DNA of 64,000 bases from Actinobacteria bacterium IMCC19121 (GTDB taxonomy: Bacteria; Actinomycetota; Actinomycetes; Nanopelagicales; Nanopelagicaceae), in contig CP015605.1 in assembly GCA_002284895.1 (NCBI GenBank), forward strand, positions 310,001-374,000, given 5' to 3'. This document shows positions 38,912 to 49,036 of this stretch, one piece after another. Positions within the stretch are counted from its first letter, which is position 1, and each line of letters opens with the position of its first letter. The notes below the pieces were generated by a model. That model ran no database searches. It had not been told where the DNA came from and saw nothing but the letters and a program-made list of their open reading frames with translations. Both the position numbers and the translations under genes were made by a program.

Positions 38912-41194
38912 ATGCGTGCTTCAAGCACAGTATCACTAGTGCAAGTAACCGGATCAAACCTGACATATGCCTACATCGTTCTAGGAATCTCTCTAGGCGC
39001 GCTCGCTATTGCCTATGCACTACGTGCACAGGTTCTTGCAGCTAGCGATGGAACTCCCAAGATGCGCGAAATCGCTGAAGCGGTTCAAGAAGGCGCAGCG
39101 GCATTTCTTTCTCGTCAGTTCCGCACCCTTTCCTACTTTGTAGGAATCGTCTTTGTTCTTCTTTTTGCACTACCTGGTGCAACCGAGATCCGCGTTGGAC
39201 GTTCAATCTTCTTCCTACTCGGTGCTGCATTTTCAGCACTGGTTGGTTACAACGGTATGTGGCTAGCAGTTCGTGCAAACGTGCGCGTTGCAGATGCTGC
39301 CCGTAATAAGAATGGCGAAAAGGCTGTTCAAATTGCTTTCCGCACAGGTGGCGTTGTTGGTATGACAACTGTGGGTCTGGGACTTATCGGTGCATCACTT
39401 GTAGTAATTATCTACCGCGAAAATGCACCAGCAGTACTTGAAGGTTTTGGTTTCGGCGCGGCGATGCTTGCGATGTTCATGCGCGTCGGTGGCGGAATCT
39501 TTACAAAGGCAGCAGATGTTGGTGCTGACCTAGTAGGTAAAGTTGAAAAGAATATTCCAGAAGATGACCCACGTAACGCAGCAACTATTGCTGACAACGT
39601 CGGCGATAACGTAGGTGACTGCGCTGGTATGGCTGCAGACCTATTTGAGTCATACGCTGTAACACTTGTTGCAGCGCTCATCCTTGGTAAGGCCGCCTTC
39701 GGTGATGCAGGCCTTATCTATCCATTGATCGTTCCTGCAATCGGAACAGTCACAGCAGTTATTGGTATTTTCTTAACTAAATTGCGCAGTACAGATAAGT
39801 CAGCAATGACAGCCATTAACCGCTCATTCTTCTTATCAGCGCTCATTTCTGCAGGCTTAACTGCGCTCGCAACATTTACTTACCTACCATCTGATTTCAA
39901 ACTGATGACTGGTCTATCACCTGAGGCAGTAGCAGAGGCTGGAAATACAAACCCACGCGTTCTAGCAATTGGCGCAGTATTAATCGGTATCTCACTAGCT
40001 GCAGCTATTCAGGTATTAACTGGCTACTTCACAGAAACTGGCAAGCGTCCAGTTAATGATGTTGCAGCTTCATCAGAAACAGGCGCGGCAACAGTGCTTT
40101 TGGCCGGTATTTCAGTTGGTTTTGAATCAGCTGTTTACTCAGCAATGCTTATCGCAGCTGCAGTATTTGGTGCTTTCTTGCTCGGTGGTGGAAGCGTTGT
40201 TCTCTCACTTCTTGCTATCGCACTTGCTGGCACAGGACTTCTCACAACTGTGGGAGTAATCGTTGCTATGGACACATTTGGTCCTATCTCAGATAACGCT
40301 CAAGGCATTGCAGAAATGTCAGGAGATGTTGAAGGAGAAGGCGCAAAGATCCTTACTTCACTCGATGCTGTTGGTAACACAACAAAGGCGATCACTAAGG
40401 GAATTGCAATTGCAACAGCAGTACTTGCTGCAACTGCGCTCTTTGGTGCTTTCACAGATGCCATTAAGCAGGCAGTAGTTGATGCGGGTAAGAACGCAGC
40501 AGAGCTTGCAACTCAATACCAAGGCATCCTCGATGTTGCTAACCCACGTAACCTGGTTGGTTTGATCATCGGCGCAGCCGTTGTGTTCTTATTTTCTGGT
40601 CTTGCAATCAATGCAGTATCACGTGCAGCTGGCGCAGTTGTAGTTGAAGTGCGCAAGCAGTTCATTGAGCACCCAGGCATCATGAAGGGCACAGAAAAGC
40701 CTGACTATGGTCGTGTGGTTGATATCTGTACTCGCGATTCACTACGTGAACTTGTCACACCAGGATTACTTGCAGTAATGGCACCAATCGCAGTTGGTTT
40801 TGGTTTGGGTGTTGGACCTCTTGGTGCATACCTAGCCGGTGCTATTGGCACAGGAACTCTTATGGCTGTATTTCTTTCTAACTCAGGCGGTGCTTGGGAT
40901 AATGCAAAGAAGATGGTTGAAGATGGACATCACGGTGGAAAGAACTCTGATGCACACGCTGCAACAATCGTTGGTGACACTGTGGGAGATCCATTCAAGG
41001 ACACAGCAGGCCCAGCAATTAACCCATTGATTAAGGTGATGAACCTTGTTGGATTACTTATTACTCCAGCAATTGTTTCATTGGCCCTTGGCGGCAGCAC
41101 AACAATCTCCACAGTAATTGGCATCGGTGCAACCCTTGTCATCATTGCTGCGCTGATTCGTAACCGCCGTCAAGCAACCTCAATCCTTAACTAG
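38912..41194 (+). CDS. hppA: Proton-translocating pyrophosphatase (K+-independent type)
   Basis: 760-residue membrane enzyme that uses pyrophosphate hydrolysis to pump protons. The catalytic motifs DVGADLVGKVE, DNVGDNVGDCAGMAADLFESY and the C-terminal DNAKK...GDTVGDPFKDTAGPAINPL are present, with about 16 helices. GNTTKAITKG at about residue 488 has Lys at the position known to separate K+-independent from K+-dependent enzymes. GGAGGAGAA upstream is a strong ribosome binding site. High content of major codons suggests strong expression. Confidence 0.96.
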   Translation: MRASSTVSLVQVTGSNLTYAYIVLGISLGALAIAYALRAQVLAASDGTPKMREIAEAVQEGAAAFLSRQFRTLSYFVGIVFVLLFALPGATEIRVGRSIFFLLGAAFSALVGYNGMWLAVRANVRVADAARNKNGEKAVQIAFRTGGVVGMTTVGLGLIGASLVVIIYRENAPAVLEGFGFGAAMLAMFMRVGGGIFTKAADVGADLVGKVEKNIPEDDPRNAATIADNVGDNVGDCAGMAADLFESYAVTLVAALILGKAAFGDAGLIYPLIVPAIGTVTAVIGIFLTKLRSTDKSAMTAINRSFFLSALISAGLTALATFTYLPSDFKLMTGLSPEAVAEAGNTNPRVLAIGAVLIGISLAAAIQVLTGYFTETGKRPVNDVAASSETGAATVLLAGISVGFESAVYSAMLIAAAVFGAFLLGGGSVVLSLLAIALAGTGLLTTVGVIVAMDTFGPISDNAQGIAEMSGDVEGEGAKILTSLDAVGNTTKAITKGIAIATAVLAATALFGAFTDAIKQAVVDAGKNAAELATQYQGILDVANPRNLVGLIIGAAVVFLFSGLAINAVSRAAGAVVVEVRKQFIEHPGIMKGTEKPDYGRVVDICTRDSLRELVTPGLLAVMAPIAVGFGLGVGPLGAYLAGAIGTGTLMAVFLSNSGGAWDNAKKMVEDGHHGGKNSDAHAATIVGDTVGDPFKDTAGPAINPLIKVMNLVGLLITPAIVSLALGGSTTISTVIGIGATLVIIAALIRNRRQATSILN

Positions 41195-41221
41195 TCACAC
41201 GCACTTTCCCCAAAGGACTAC

Positions 41222-43996
41222 ATGGCTAAAGCAAAGGCTGCGCTTATAAAGCTTGTGATTGTTGAATCACCAGCTAAAGCGCGCAAAATTGGCGGATACC
41301 TCGGCGATGACTATGTCGTCGAGGCTTCCGTCGGCCATATCCGCGATCTTCCTCAGCGTGCTGCTGATATTCCGAAGGAATATAAAAAGATTGCTTGGGC
41401 TAAAGAGGGCGTTGATATTGAAAATGACTTTGCGCCTCTTTATGTCATTAACCCAGATAAAAAAGCCAAGGTGGCTGAGTTAAAAGAGTTAATGAAAAAC
41501 GCTGAAGAGTTAATCCTTGCAACGGATGAAGACAGAGAAGGCGAAGCAATTGCCTGGCACTTAGTAGAGACTTTGCAACCAAAGATTCCTATTAAGCGCA
41601 TGGTTTTTAATGAGATTACAAAAGAGGCGATATTAGAAGCAGTCTCAAACACACGAGATCTTGATTATCACCTCATCGATGCACAAGAAACACGTAGAGT
41701 ATTAGACCGCCTCTTTGGTTACAGACTCTCACCAGTGCTCTGGAAAAAAGTGATGCCGCGCATTTCAGCTGGGCGCGTGCAATCAGTTGCAACAAGATTG
41801 ATTGTTGAAAAAGAGCGCGAGCGTATGGCTTTTATTTCAAGTGCGTGGTGGGACTTAGCTGCAGTCACTGCACTCGGCTTTAACGCGCGCTTGTTAGAAG
41901 TAGATGGCAAGAAGGTGGCAGCAACTTCTGACTTTGGCGCAGATGGCGCGGTCAAAGAAAAATCTCTTGCAAATATCTTGTTATTAGATGAAGCAGGGGC
42001 CAGAGGCCTAGTTGAATCACTGAGCTCTTCTTCCCTAACTGTTAAATCAATGGAGGAAAGCCCACGTACTGAGCGTCCAAAGCCGCCTTTTACGACATCA
42101 ACGATGCAGCAAGATGCTGGAAGTCGTTTGGGCTGGGGTGCACAGATCACTATGCGTATTGCACAACGCCTCTATGAAAACGGCTACATCACTTACATGC
42201 GCACCGACAGCGTTAATCTTTCACAACAAGCAATCGATGCTGCGCGCAAAGCAGCAAAAGCTCTCTATGGCGCAGATCATGTTGCTGATTCACCACGTGC
42301 TTACACTGGCAAAACAAAGAATGCACAAGAGGCACATGAGGCAATCCGCCCAGCAGGTGAAACTTTTAAGACTCCAGGAGAGTTAGCACCAGAGCTATCA
42401 CGAGATGAATTTGCTCTCTATGACCTGATCTGGAAGCGCACAGTTGCCTCACAAATGGCCGATGCTAAAAAGATGCAGATGCGTGTTGATTTTGATGCAA
42501 CGACAAATGATCACAAAGCCACAATCTTTCGCGCTAACGGATCTGTTATTACTTTCCCAGGCTTCTTGGCCGCATACGATGACATAGTCAGTGATGAGAA
42601 CAAAGATGAAGAGAGCACAGACAGGCGCCTACCTGCAATGACCCTTGGTCAAAGCGTGAAAGTGGATGAATACACCTGTGAAGGCCATGAAACAAAACCT
42701 CCCGCTCGATACACAGAACCAACTCTTGTTAAAAAACTAGAAGAGCTCGGTATTGGTCGTCCTTCAACTTTTGCATCAATTATTCAAACAATCCAAGATC
42801 GCGGTTATGTCTATAAGCGCGGACGCGCTTTAGTTCCAACGTTTTTGGCATTCTCTGTTACAGGCCTACTTGAAACACACTTCACCAAATTAGTTGATTA
42901 TGAATTCACTGCCAGCATGGAAGAGGATCTAGACAAGATTGCAGGAGGAGAAGCGAGTCGCAGTGATTGGCTGCGAGATTTCTTCTATGGCGTTGATGGA
43001 CAGCCAGGACTTAATGAATTATCAGCTGATTTAGGGGTTATTGATGCCCGAGCAACTAACACCATGAATCTTTCCCCTGAGATTGAAATCCGTGTTGGTC
43101 GCTACGGTGCCTACCTGCAACAGAACCTGCCTGGAGAAGAGCGCAAGCTAGCAAACATCCCAGAGTCCTTAGCTCCAGATGAGTTAACCCTTGCTAAGGC
43201 AACTGAATTATTAGAAGCACCATCTGGTGAGCGCGAACTAGGAATAGATCCTTCCACCAACCTTCCCATCATTGCAAAGAGTGGTCGCTTTGGTCCTTAC
43301 ATCACTGAAGTTCTGCCAGTTGTTGAACCAGAGTTAACTGCATCGGGAAAGAAGAAGAAAAAGAAAGCAGATGCACCAAAAGCTAAGACCGCTTCCCTAC
43401 TTTCGACAATGACGCTCGACACCGTCACCTATGAAGATGCGCTAAGACTTCTTTCTCTTCCTAGAACTCTTGGAACAAATGCTGCAGGTGATGACATCAC
43501 CGTTCAAAACGGGCGCTACGGTCCTTATCTAAAGGCCGGTGTTGATTCACGCACACTCACATCTGAAGAGCAGTTGTTCACAATGACCTTAGATGAAGCG
43601 CTTGAGATCTACTCAAAGCCTAAGGAGCGCAGGCGCGGTGTGGCAAAGCCACCAGTAAAAGAGCTTGGTATTGATCCAACAACAGAGAAACCCTTGATTA
43701 TCAAAGATGGTCGCTTTGGTATGTATGTAACAGATGGTGAAACTAATGCAACGCTTCGCCGTGGTGATACTGCAGAAGGAATGACTTTAGAGCGTGGACT
43801 TGAACTTCTTGCTGGGCGCCGTGCATGGGAAGCAGAGAACGGACCATCACCTAAGAAGAGTAGAAAGAAAGCTGCAGCTAAACCTAAGAAGGGTGATACT
43901 GCACCGACTCTTACAAAGAACGTTGTGAAAAAAGCGGGAGCAAAGAAGGCAGCAAAGAAAGCTGCTACCGGTAAGGCGAAAAAGAAGGCTGAATAA
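41222..43996 (+). CDS. topA: DNA topoisomerase I
   Basis: Type IA topoisomerase that relaxes negative supercoils. The 924-residue protein has the Toprim domain (VIVESPAKARKIGGYLG; ATDEDREGEAIAWHL), the active-site Tyr325 in GYITYMRTDSVNLS and GRPSTFASI. The zinc fingers of E. coli TopA are absent; instead it has four repeats of the actinobacterial C-terminal type (RFGPYI, RYGPYL, RFGMYV, RYGAYL) and a tail of about 60 residues rich in Lys/Ala. It precedes tmk and holB, a conserved actinobacterial cluster. Confidence 0.97.
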   Translation: MAKAKAALIKLVIVESPAKARKIGGYLGDDYVVEASVGHIRDLPQRAADIPKEYKKIAWAKEGVDIENDFAPLYVINPDKKAKVAELKELMKNAEELILATDEDREGEAIAWHLVETLQPKIPIKRMVFNEITKEAILEAVSNTRDLDYHLIDAQETRRVLDRLFGYRLSPVLWKKVMPRISAGRVQSVATRLIVEKERERMAFISSAWWDLAAVTALGFNARLLEVDGKKVAATSDFGADGAVKEKSLANILLLDEAGARGLVESLSSSSLTVKSMEESPRTERPKPPFTTSTMQQDAGSRLGWGAQITMRIAQRLYENGYITYMRTDSVNLSQQAIDAARKAAKALYGADHVADSPRAYTGKTKNAQEAHEAIRPAGETFKTPGELAPELSRDEFALYDLIWKRTVASQMADAKKMQMRVDFDATTNDHKATIFRANGSVITFPGFLAAYDDIVSDENKDEESTDRRLPAMTLGQSVKVDEYTCEGHETKPPARYTEPTLVKKLEELGIGRPSTFASIIQTIQDRGYVYKRGRALVPTFLAFSVTGLLETHFTKLVDYEFTASMEEDLDKIAGGEASRSDWLRDFFYGVDGQPGLNELSADLGVIDARATNTMNLSPEIEIRVGRYGAYLQQNLPGEERKLANIPESLAPDELTLAKATELLEAPSGERELGIDPSTNLPIIAKSGRFGPYITEVLPVVEPELTASGKKKKKKADAPKAKTASLLSTMTLDTVTYEDALRLLSLPRTLGTNAAGDDITVQNGRYGPYLKAGVDSRTLTSEEQLFTMTLDEALEIYSKPKERRRGVAKPPVKELGIDPTTEKPLIIKDGRFGMYVTDGETNATLRRGDTAEGMTLERGLELLAGRRAWEAENGPSPKKSRKKAAAKPKKGDTAPTLTKNVVKKAGAKKAAKKAATGKAKKKAE

Positions 43997-44038
43997 GCCT
44001 TCTTTAGGCTCGTCCCAGCTCCCCGATAGACTCATCCA

Positions 44039-46198
44039 ATGGCTAGAACTCTCCCTACCCCTGCAGCACCTGCGCAGGATGAAACTCGTGGAGTTCTAGC
44101 AATCCGCCCCTTTAGAAAACTATGGAACTCCATGGTCTTCTCATCCCTAGGCGATTGGCTAGGTCTTCTAGCAACTACTGCCATGGCTCAGCAGTTATCT
44201 GGTGGAGATTACGCAAAAGCCAACTTTGCAATTGCTGGAGTATTTATCTCTAGATTATTACCGGCAGTATTTCTAGGACCGTTAGCTGGTGTTATTGCTG
44301 ACAAATTAGATCGTCGCAAGCTCATGGTTATCTGTGACATCTTGCGCACAGGTCTATATATTTCCATTCCAATTTTTCATAACTACTTCTGGCTATACAC
44401 AGCAACCATTCTGGTTGAGTGCGTGACTTTGTTTTGGTCACCAGCTAAAGAGGCATCAGTACCAAATCTTGTGCCACGAGAAAAACTAGAATCTGCCAAT
44501 CAAGTATCACTCCTAGCCGCCTATGGCACAGCCCCCATTGCAGCACTTCTCTTTACTTTCCTTTCTCTATTCACCAGCGCTTTTGTTGCACTCATTCCTA
44601 ACTTCAACGCAACTGCAGTTGATATTGCTCTCTATGTCAATGCTGCCAGCTTTGCTTTTGCAGCTTTCACGATCTGGAACTTAAAAGAGATCCCTAAAGG
44701 AGCAGCTGCAAAGCATGCAGCTGATACAGGCATCTTGAAGTCTTTGCTAGAAGGTTGGAAATCTGTCTCTGGTTCCAAGATCATTCGTGGTCTTGTTTTG
44801 GGAATGGTGGGTGCTTTTGTTGCAGCAGGTGCTGTAATCGGACTTGCTAGAACTTTTGTGGGAGATCTTGGTGGTGGAGAGGCTGCATACGGTGTTCTCT
44901 TTGGCGCAGTCTTTACAGGATTAGCTGCCGGTATTGCCTTTGGCCCTAAAATCTTTGCACAGTTCTCTCGCAGACGCCTATTTGGTGCATCTTTAACGAC
45001 TGCAGGCTTATTCCTAGTAGGACTTGCTGCAATTCCTAACCTTGTTCTAGCGGTGTTTACAGTTATTGCTCTAGGTGCTTTTAGCGGTATTTGTTGGGTA
45101 ACAGGCTTCACCATGCTGGGCATGGAGGTTGCAGATGATGTTAGAGGGCGCACCTTTGCTTTCGTGCAAAGCCTTATCCGTGTGGTTTTAGTAGCGGTTC
45201 TAGCAATTGCGCCTTTAATTGCTGCAGCAGTTGGTCAACACACCTTTAAGTTCCAAAACACACAGTTAAGTTATAACGGTGCATCAGTAACAATCTTGAT
45301 TGCCGGACTCTTTGCAGCATTTATTGGCGCCCTTTCATATCACCAGATGAAAGATCGTCCTAACGTTTCACTTTTCTCTGATATTTCAAATGCAATAAAA
45401 GGAGAGCTTGGCAGTATTACAGGAGCCCCAACTAAAGGTGTCTTCATCGTCTTTGAAGGCGGCGAAGGAATTGGTAAAACAACTCAGGCAAAACTATTAA
45501 AGGCCTGGCTAGAACAAGAAGGCGAGAGCGTTGTTCTCTCACGTGAGCCTGGTGGAAGTGATCTAGGAATAGAGATTAGAAAAATTCTTCTCTCTCACTC
45601 AACAGGAGAAATTAGTCCACGTGCTGAAGCACTTCTCTATGCCGCAGATCGCGCGCATCATGTTTTCTCTGTCATTCGCCCAGCGCTGGCTGCTGGGGAA
45701 GTAGTAATTAGTGATCGATACTTTGATTCATCTATCGCTTACCAAGGCGCAGGAAGAGTGCTAGAGCCTGGCGAAGTGGCAAGAATTTCTAGATGGGCAA
45801 CAGAGTCATTGTTTCCAACGTTAACCATAATTATTGATCTGCCAGCAGAGATTGGTTTAGGGCGCTTAAAGAGTAAAGATCGCCTTGAATCACAACCACT
45901 AGCCTTTCATGAGCGCGTGCGCCAAGAGTTCTTGCAGCTATCCCTGCTTGATCCTGAGCGCTATTTCATCGTTGATGGCAACAAATCAATTGAAGAGATT
46001 CACAGCGCCATCATCACTCGCGTGAGTGAGATCGGTGCACTCAAGCGCAATGCACAAGAAGACAAAGGCAATTTACTTCTGCGCCCAATAAGGGCTGCAG
46101 GAAAAGCTGTAAGAACAACAGCGAAGAAAACTAGCGCTGGTGCGACAAAGGCTGTGAACAAAGCTAAGCCTAAAAAGAAAGCAAAAGTTAAGAAGTGA
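44039..46198 (+). CDS. tmk: MFS transporter-thymidylate kinase fusion
   Basis: 719-residue fusion. Residues about 20-450 form a 12-helix MFS domain (LGDWLGLLATTAMA, LGPLAGVIADKLDRRKLMVICD). Residues about 465-680 are thymidylate kinase with P-loop EGGEGIGKTTQAKLL, SREPGG, the DR-Y motif SDRYFDSSIAYQG, and the LID region. A Lys/Ala-rich tail of about 40 residues ends the protein. The kinase converts dTMP to dTDP. This MFS-Tmk fusion is known in Actinobacteria; what the transporter half carries is unknown. It overlaps holB by 4 nt. Confidence 0.93.
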   Translation: MARTLPTPAAPAQDETRGVLAIRPFRKLWNSMVFSSLGDWLGLLATTAMAQQLSGGDYAKANFAIAGVFISRLLPAVFLGPLAGVIADKLDRRKLMVICDILRTGLYISIPIFHNYFWLYTATILVECVTLFWSPAKEASVPNLVPREKLESANQVSLLAAYGTAPIAALLFTFLSLFTSAFVALIPNFNATAVDIALYVNAASFAFAAFTIWNLKEIPKGAAAKHAADTGILKSLLEGWKSVSGSKIIRGLVLGMVGAFVAAGAVIGLARTFVGDLGGGEAAYGVLFGAVFTGLAAGIAFGPKIFAQFSRRRLFGASLTTAGLFLVGLAAIPNLVLAVFTVIALGAFSGICWVTGFTMLGMEVADDVRGRTFAFVQSLIRVVLVAVLAIAPLIAAAVGQHTFKFQNTQLSYNGASVTILIAGLFAAFIGALSYHQMKDRPNVSLFSDISNAIKGELGSITGAPTKGVFIVFEGGEGIGKTTQAKLLKAWLEQEGESVVLSREPGGSDLGIEIRKILLSHSTGEISPRAEALLYAADRAHHVFSVIRPALAAGEVVISDRYFDSSIAYQGAGRVLEPGEVARISRWATESLFPTLTIIIDLPAEIGLGRLKSKDRLESQPLAFHERVRQEFLQLSLLDPERYFIVDGNKSIEEIHSAIITRVSEIGALKRNAQEDKGNLLLRPIRAAGKAVRTTAKKTSAGATKAVNKAKPKKKAKVKK

Positions 46199-47346
46199 GC
46201 GTCTTTGAAAATCTTGTAGGACAAGAACATGTTGTTGAGATTATTAAGTCGGCCGTTGCTGCCACACGATCTGGCGCAGAATCACAAGAGATGACTCATG
46301 CGTGGGTCTTCACAGGCCCACCAGGATCTGGGCGATCATCTGCCGCTGTTGCCTTTGCTCAAGCCCTTGTGTGTCCAAAGGATGGGTGCGGTGATTGCAA
46401 TCAATGCAGATCTGCTTCAAATGGAGCACATCCAGACGTTGAGATTATTAGAACTGAAGGTCTGTCAATCAAGATTGATGAAGTAAGAGAACTACTAACG
46501 CGAGTCGCATGGGCGCCATCTATGGGCGGCTGGCGCGTAGTTGTCATGGAAGATGCAGACAGACTTACAGAATCTGCAGCCAACGCGTTACTTAAGGCAA
46601 TTGAAGAGCCAGGAAATAGAACTGTGTGGTTACTTTGCGCTCCAACATTGCATGATGTGTTGCCAACAATCCGTAGCCGTTGTCGCCACCTCCAACTTGT
46701 AACACCATCGAATCAAGCAGTTGCCCAAGTGCTACAAAAGCGCGATGGCATAAGCCCTCAGATGGCAGATTTTGCTGCAAGGGTGAGCCAAGGACACATT
46801 GGCCGTGCGCGATATTTAGCCAATAACGAGTCTGTGCGAAACACCCGCACCACCATCATGGCTTTGCCACTTTCTTTGAAAGGAATCTCTTCTGCTTTTG
46901 CTGCAGCGCAGGCCCTAGTTGATTTAGCAACCGAGCAAGCAAATAGTGCGGCTGATGAGAGAAATGAAAAAGAGATTGATGATTTATCAGTTGCCTACGG
47001 CAAAGGTGCAACGGGCCGGGGCATGGCAAGTGGGGGAAGTAAAGCAATAAAGGAGTTAGAAAAAGAACAAAAGACCCGCAGCACACGCATGGTGCGAGAT
47101 GGCTTGGATGCAGCGCTATTAGATATTGCCACGTTCTACCGCGATGTCATGATGGTGCAGGCAGGAAGCAGCGATGCGTTAATCAATAAAGAGCTTGAAA
47201 ATGAGATTAATGCTTATGCTATGAACAACAAAGCACAGGCAACGATAAATAAGATCAATGCCATTATGGAAGCAAGGGTTAATTTGGGTCACAACGCAGC
47301 GCCATTGCTGACTATTGAAGCGCTGATGTGTGTGTTGGCCAGATGA
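46195..47346 (+). CDS. holB: DNA polymerase III delta' subunit
   Basis: Clamp-loader subunit of 383 residues. The AAA+ domain has a degenerate P-loop GPPGSGRSS, with Arg in place of the Walker Lys, as expected for the non-hydrolysing delta'. A zinc-binding CPKDGCGDCNQC and ALLKAIEEPGNRTVWLL are typical. It starts at GTG overlapping the tmk stop and ends overlapping the next start (ATGA). Between about residues 240 and 300 there is an actinobacterial insertion rich in charged residues. Confidence 0.93.
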   Translation: MSVFENLVGQEHVVEIIKSAVAATRSGAESQEMTHAWVFTGPPGSGRSSAAVAFAQALVCPKDGCGDCNQCRSASNGAHPDVEIIRTEGLSIKIDEVRELLTRVAWAPSMGGWRVVVMEDADRLTESAANALLKAIEEPGNRTVWLLCAPTLHDVLPTIRSRCRHLQLVTPSNQAVAQVLQKRDGISPQMADFAARVSQGHIGRARYLANNESVRNTRTTIMALPLSLKGISSAFAAAQALVDLATEQANSAADERNEKEIDDLSVAYGKGATGRGMASGGSKAIKELEKEQKTRSTRMVRDGLDAALLDIATFYRDVMMVQAGSSDALINKELENEINAYAMNNKAQATINKINAIMEARVNLGHNAAPLLTIEALMCVLAR

Positions 47347-48824
47347 AGAAAACCCTATTTCTTTTACTCACTTCACTTTTACTCACTTCATGTTCTTCAA
47401 CCACGCAAGAGAGCTTCCCAGAAGCAGATAATGATGTGTCAACACTTGAGTGGAGTAGTTGTTATGACACATTCCAGTGCGCCACGTTAAAAGTACCTAT
47501 TGATTACTCCAATGAGTCTTTAGGTCAATTTGATATTGCAGTTGTTAGATATAGAGATCCCAACCAACACGATCGCATTGGTTCTCTAGTTATTAACCCA
47601 GGTGGTCCAGGTGTGAGTGGTGTGGACTACGCACTTAATGCCCAATACGTCGTTAATCCTGATGTCCTTGAGCGCTATGACATCGTGGGCTTTGACCCAC
47701 GTGGCATAGGCGCAAGTACTTCTATTTCCTGCCTTAATGATGCAGAGCAAGAGGCCACTCTCATTAGTGACCCAAGGCCAGATAATGCTGCTGAATTTGC
47801 TCAAGCTTTAATAGATGCACAAGATTTTGTAGACAAGTGCATAGCAAGAACACCACATATTGCTCACTTTTCAACCCAAGAAGCTGCCTATGACATGGAA
47901 CAACTGCGCCAAGGTTTAGGTGATGATAAGTTGAACTATTTAGGTTTTTCTTATGGTTCCTACCTTGGCACGCTTTATGCCCAAGCTTTTCCACAATTCG
48001 TTGGTCGTTTTGTATTAGATGGTGCAATTGATCCAAACATCACAATAGAAGAACAAACCCGAGTGCAAGCAGTAGCTTTTGATAAAGCACTTGATAACTT
48101 TATGGTTGATTGCCCTCAATACAAGGACTGCCCGCTACCTAAAAATGCCACACCTCAATTCTTTACAGATCTCTTTAACAAAGTTTCACAAACACCACTA
48201 ACCGTGGGTACACGTAAGATTACTGAAGGTCTTGTTGTTACTGGCACAGCATCTGCCCTTTATGACGATGAAACAGGGTGGCCTTCACTTCGTACCGCAA
48301 TTGCCCAAGCTCTCACGGGTGATGGAACAAAGTACGCCGAGTTAGCTGACACTTATAACAGTCGCAATGAAGATGGCACGTATCAAAACAATGAAAACGA
48401 TGCCAACATCGTTATTGAATGTTTAGATTGGCGCCAACGTCAATCTAATAATGAAATCAGAGCAAAAGCTGCTTCGTATAAGAAGGCTGCCCCCGTCTTT
48501 GGCCCTTATGTTGCCTATGGCGGCATTACCTGCAACTTGCTTAATCAAACACTTAATCGCACGCCCGCAGATAACACCAAAGATGCACAAATCAAAAACA
48601 CCGCCACGCCAGTTCTAGTTATTGGCACCACCCAAGATCCAGCTACTCCATATGCATGGGCAAAAGCACTGAGCAAGTACATTGTGGGCAGCCACCTAAT
48701 TACTTTAGATGCAGAAGGCCACACCGGCTATGGCAGGGTATCGGCATGTATTGATGATGCCGTTGATGCCTACTTGCTTTCAGGTAAAAATGTAGCTCCT
48801 AATTATTCTTGTAAGGCCCATTGA
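47343..48824 (+). CDS. Secreted S33-family alpha/beta hydrolase (tripeptidyl aminopeptidase-like lipoprotein)
   Basis: 493-residue exported hydrolase. From the ATG at 47343 it has a lipoprotein signal peptide with lipobox LTSC at about residues 13-16. The nucleophile Ser is in GFSYGSYLG near residue 203, and the oxyanion region VINPGGPGVSG and VGFDPRGIGAS are typical of SlpD/SlpE and Streptomyces tripeptidyl aminopeptidases; the C-terminal TAP domain ends with the catalytic His in GHTGYG. It likely releases short peptides outside the cell for uptake. It is coupled to holB by a 4-nt overlap. Confidence 0.9.
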   Translation: MKKTLFLLLTSLLLTSCSSTTQESFPEADNDVSTLEWSSCYDTFQCATLKVPIDYSNESLGQFDIAVVRYRDPNQHDRIGSLVINPGGPGVSGVDYALNAQYVVNPDVLERYDIVGFDPRGIGASTSISCLNDAEQEATLISDPRPDNAAEFAQALIDAQDFVDKCIARTPHIAHFSTQEAAYDMEQLRQGLGDDKLNYLGFSYGSYLGTLYAQAFPQFVGRFVLDGAIDPNITIEEQTRVQAVAFDKALDNFMVDCPQYKDCPLPKNATPQFFTDLFNKVSQTPLTVGTRKITEGLVVTGTASALYDDETGWPSLRTAIAQALTGDGTKYAELADTYNSRNEDGTYQNNENDANIVIECLDWRQRQSNNEIRAKAASYKKAAPVFGPYVAYGGITCNLLNQTLNRTPADNTKDAQIKNTATPVLVIGTTQDPATPYAWAKALSKYIVGSHLITLDAEGHTGYGRVSACIDDAVDAYLLSGKNVAPNYSCKAH

Positions 48825-49036
48825 AACTTAAACTACACAAAAGTGGAATAATCCAGATTCACATGTCCAGGTATAAAACTATTGAAGTTAAATTGGTTGG
48901 GCGGCCCAGCAAAGAACATGAAAAAGAGATATTGCCCAGAAGTTTGTTTTGGCTTGAATTAAGTAATTGCCTGGAGCCCAAAATTCGGGATTTACTAGTA
49001 TAGACTTCCATCAATTCAAGAATCCATAGGAGTAGC

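Noticed and set aside
48821-49003. 60-codon frame after the S33 peptidase
   Set aside because: It starts at TTG without a ribosome binding site, resembles no family and is probably the untranslated region before the island.
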